From Candidatus Heimdallarchaeota archaeon (GTDB lineage: Archaea; Asgardarchaeota; Heimdallarchaeia; Heimdallarchaeales; Heimdallarchaeaceae), in the NCBI GenBank assembly GCA_023132955.1, contig JAGLXK010000488.1, forward strand, positions 1 through 44,894: DNA of 44,894 nucleotides, in the 5' to 3' direction. Made by a program: the position numbers and the translations under genes. This document shows positions 43,000-44,894 of the stretch, in pieces. Position 1 is the stretch's first letter, and each line of letters begins with the position of its first letter. The notes beneath the pieces were generated by a model, which was not told the DNA's origin, ran no database searches, and worked only from the letters and a program-made list of their open reading frames with translations.

Positions 43000-44894
43000 A
43001 TGTCCTCTCAAGCAAAACAAACATTAGTCACTCGCACTTATCAAATGGGTGTCAGGTTTGAAGGTACTAGAGAGGAACGTAGGAAAGACGAAAAAGAAGC
43101 TAACCAACGAATAAAAGGTTTGCAAGTTCAACAAGAAGATATTATCCGCGACAAGAAAGCTATCAACGCAGCAATGGTTTTGGCAAGAACAGATCCAAAT
43201 TTGAATGCAAAGATGGGTGCTTCCTCTATTTCTAAAATTACCAGGAATTCTAGAAACATCACTCAAAGTGCTTATTATTGGCTCTTTGTTGCAGCTAAAG
43301 GAACGGTTGATAGAGAGAAGAAAGTCGAGGATTTCTTTAATCAACTTTTACAACGACCTGAACAAGCTGTTGAATGGATAATCTTTGGTCGAAGTCCAAG
43401 AATGGAAAAGTATCTCTACAAGAAGTGGGAAGTTAGCAGACTTTATGTCATCAATCTGATAAACAGAACAAGAAGACAGATAGACAAATATTGCCCTAAT
43501 TCATTGAAATTCAACACTAAACTCCCCCTATTAACACAAAAAGAAATAGAAAGAGCTATTATCCGCTATTACAAGAAACTATGCGAAGAACTAACTTCTA
43601 CTCAACAAGGTAGATCTTTGAAAGATTTTCTAGAGAATACAAGACTATTAACAGCAAATGTTACAGCTGTTGCCCCAATGCTCACCTCATGGAATAATGT
43701 TGAACATCCTTCTCGTTGGAAAAGTATGAAAGAACTAAACAGAAGAATCGCAGAAGTGGTGGGAAAACCAAGTAGAATGTTTTTCTCAGCTTTGAGGACT
43801 ATAGTAGTCTTCGCACTCTTTCCGCAAATAGGAGAGACTGTCAAAAAAATACTTGAGAAAACACATCCAGAAAAAGTTGTCAATCCACCATATAGAAGAA
43901 AGAAGAAAGGAAGAGCACCAATTATATTGTTAATGAACGAAAGATTTGTTGTCATGAGACCAGGAAATTCTGAACACATGACATTTCTTGCAAGAGCTGA
44001 TGGAGAATTTGAAATAGGATTCTTGTTGAAAAATCATCCAAGGATAACGGCAAAACTTGTCTTTTCAAAAAAAGTGAGAGGGTATTTGCTTAATGGAGCA
44101 AGAATAAGAGTCCTCTATATCCGCTATAGTTCAGCACCAAGTTACAAAGTAAGAGTATCTGTTGTTCTAGAAGGACCGCAAGAAATTTTCATCGGTACAA
44201 AACTTACAAGAGAATTTGCTAAGAAAATCAAAGTTCCTAAATCAGAATATATGGGAGTAGATGTCAACCGCATAGGAAAACAAATGGTAGCACTTTCAAA
44301 TGATGTTAAACTACCAAAAGAACTTCTGACTTTAACAGAACGATATTATAAACTATCAAAGACGAAGATACCAGAATTAAGCTATAGTTTAACAAATAAA
44401 GGAAAGAAGAAAGACTCCTATAGTTACGTTAAAACGAAAGGAGAGCTTTCAAGAGTTACTCAGCGAAAATTCCGAATTCTAAAAGAAATAAAGAGCATTC
44501 TACCACATTTCCTAGCAGCTGTTATGGTAAAGGCAAAGTGTAAAGTGCTTTTCCAAGAAGATCTAGAAATAGATCCAAGAGGAAAAAAAGGAGCACTAGC
44601 AAAAGCAATCAGAACAATGCCAAAAGGAGCATACATATTCGAAAAAGCTGTATTAATTGCTTCAAGTATTTTAGGATACGAAATAAAACTAATGAGAGTT
44701 GATTCGAGGGGAACAAGCAGATATCATAATGGATGCAGAGGAACATTAGAAAGATCGCTAAAGAGATACGATAGAGCTAGATGTAGAAAGTGCGGAAATA
44801 TTGTAGATACTCATGTGAATTCCGCAAAGAATGTTAGAGATATTGGAATAAAGTTATTGCAATTACAAGATCACTCCTCTCCGCATGTGAGGAG
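43000..44894 (+). CDS. TnpB/Cas12-like RuvC nuclease, 3' end beyond the window
   Basis: The frame from the ATG at 43000 is open for 631 codons to the window edge. The C-terminal half has a split RuvC fold: D421 in MGVDVNRIGKQMVALS (RuvC-I), E520 in VLFQEDLEI (RuvC-II) and D603 in IVDTHVNSAKNV (RuvC-III). Between the last two is a zinc ribbon with HNGC and CRKC in place of the usual two C-x2-C pairs. Residues 1-400 are helical and basic, and longer than in TnpB (about 400 residues in total), closer to compact Cas12 size. No tnpA or CRISPR array is in view. RNA-guided DNA cutting is inferred from the family. Confidence 0.82.
   Translation, partial: MSSQAKQTLVTRTYQMGVRFEGTREERRKDEKEANQRIKGLQVQQEDIIRDKKAINAAMVLARTDPNLNAKMGASSISKITRNSRNITQSAYYWLFVAAKGTVDREKKVEDFFNQLLQRPEQAVEWIIFGRSPRMEKYLYKKWEVSRLYVINLINRTRRQIDKYCPNSLKFNTKLPLLTQKEIERAIIRYYKKLCEELTSTQQGRSLKDFLENTRLLTANVTAVAPMLTSWNNVEHPSRWKSMKELNRRIAEVVGKPSRMFFSALRTIVVFALFPQIGETVKKILEKTHPEKVVNPPYRRKKKGRAPIILLMNERFVVMRPGNSEHMTFLARADGEFEIGFLLKNHPRITAKLVFSKKVRGYLLNGARIRVLYIRYSSAPSYKVRVSVVLEGPQEIFIGTKLTREFAKKIKVPKSEYMGVDVNRIGKQMVALSNDVKLPKELLTLTERYYKLSKTKIPELSYSLTNKGKKKDSYSYVKTKGELSRVTQRKFRILKEIKSILPHFLAAVMVKAKCKVLFQEDLEIDPRGKKGALAKAIRTMPKGAYIFEKAVLIASSILGYEIKLMRVDSRGTSRYHNGCRGTLERSLKRYDRARCRKCGNIVDTHVNSAKNVRDIGIKLLQLQDHSSPHVR
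44874..44894. repeat. Hairpin at the window edge inside the TnpB-like gene end
   Basis: CTCCTC at 44874-44879 pairs with GAGGAG at 44889-44894 around TCCGCATGT. It lies within the open frame, near where IS200/IS605 elements keep a subterminal hairpin overlapping the tnpB 3' end. Confidence 0.4.

Noticed and set aside
43024-43979. Minus-strand frames over the TnpB-like gene
   Set aside because: They are antisense to a frame with clear RuvC motifs.
1-44894. CRISPR array
   Set aside because: No series of regularly spaced short repeats was seen on either strand.

Overview
The window looks like a chromosomal piece of an archaeon, most probably an Asgard lineage. The sequence is AT-rich. Archaeal information-processing genes are present: Spt5, Sec61-gamma, uL11, an LSm protein, eL37, Nep1, RNase P Rpp21 and a single-zinc-finger ZPR1. 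The tRNAs carry introns and many genes have a TATA box about 25 bp before the start codon, as in leaderless archaeal transcripts. The Asgard call is inference. It rests on a transmembrane RING-H2 protein, a Roadblock/LC7 protein and an alpha-SNAP-like solenoid protein, beside an archaeal FtsZ, a form III RuBisCO and the archaeal mevalonate-5-phosphate dehydratase.

Layout. 1-6.4 kb: tRNA 3' end, DegV, GNAT, a PLP enzyme, an Old-Yellow-Enzyme/SCP2 fusion and an MBL-fold protein. 6.4-8.5 kb: uL11-Sec61gamma-Spt5 on the minus strand, then LSm-eL37-tRNA-Ala on the plus strand. 8.6-16.5 kb: the solenoid/Ig/coiled-coil protein, the two AcnX subunits, a HhH-GPD glycosylase, ZPR1, an ADP-forming acyl-CoA synthetase and Nep1. 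16.6-19.6 kb: LipB-LipA, a small zinc finger and an FTR1 permease. 19.65-22.93 kb: a tRNA(CAT) gene with two introns, followed by a 3.15 kb one-gene island bounded by a second copy of the tRNA 3' part. 23-30.7 kb: a flavodoxin, then the ribose-1,5-bisphosphate isomerase and RuBisCO of the AMP pathway, split apart by a 4.85 kb island. 30.9-35.2 kb: two tRNA-Gly genes, FtsZ, an orphan, Rpp21, a CRM-domain protein and a polysaccharide deacetylase. 35.2-40 kb (minus strand): an orphan adenine methyltransferase, Roadblock, a P-loop protein and small proteins, one pilin-like. 40.1 kb to the end: the membrane RING protein and a large TnpB/Cas12-like RuvC nuclease that runs off the window.

The strongest unusual features are the two islands. 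One duplicates the 3' part of an intron-containing tRNA gene. The other is bounded by a perfect 46-bp copy of the start of the RuBisCO gene, with sharp divergence just beyond it. Both carry proteins I cannot assign (986 and 581 residues), and the RuBisCO island also holds a Ser/Thr kinase and a broken subtilase. The membrane RING protein and the TnpB-like protein are preceded by nearly identical 22-bp promoter segments.
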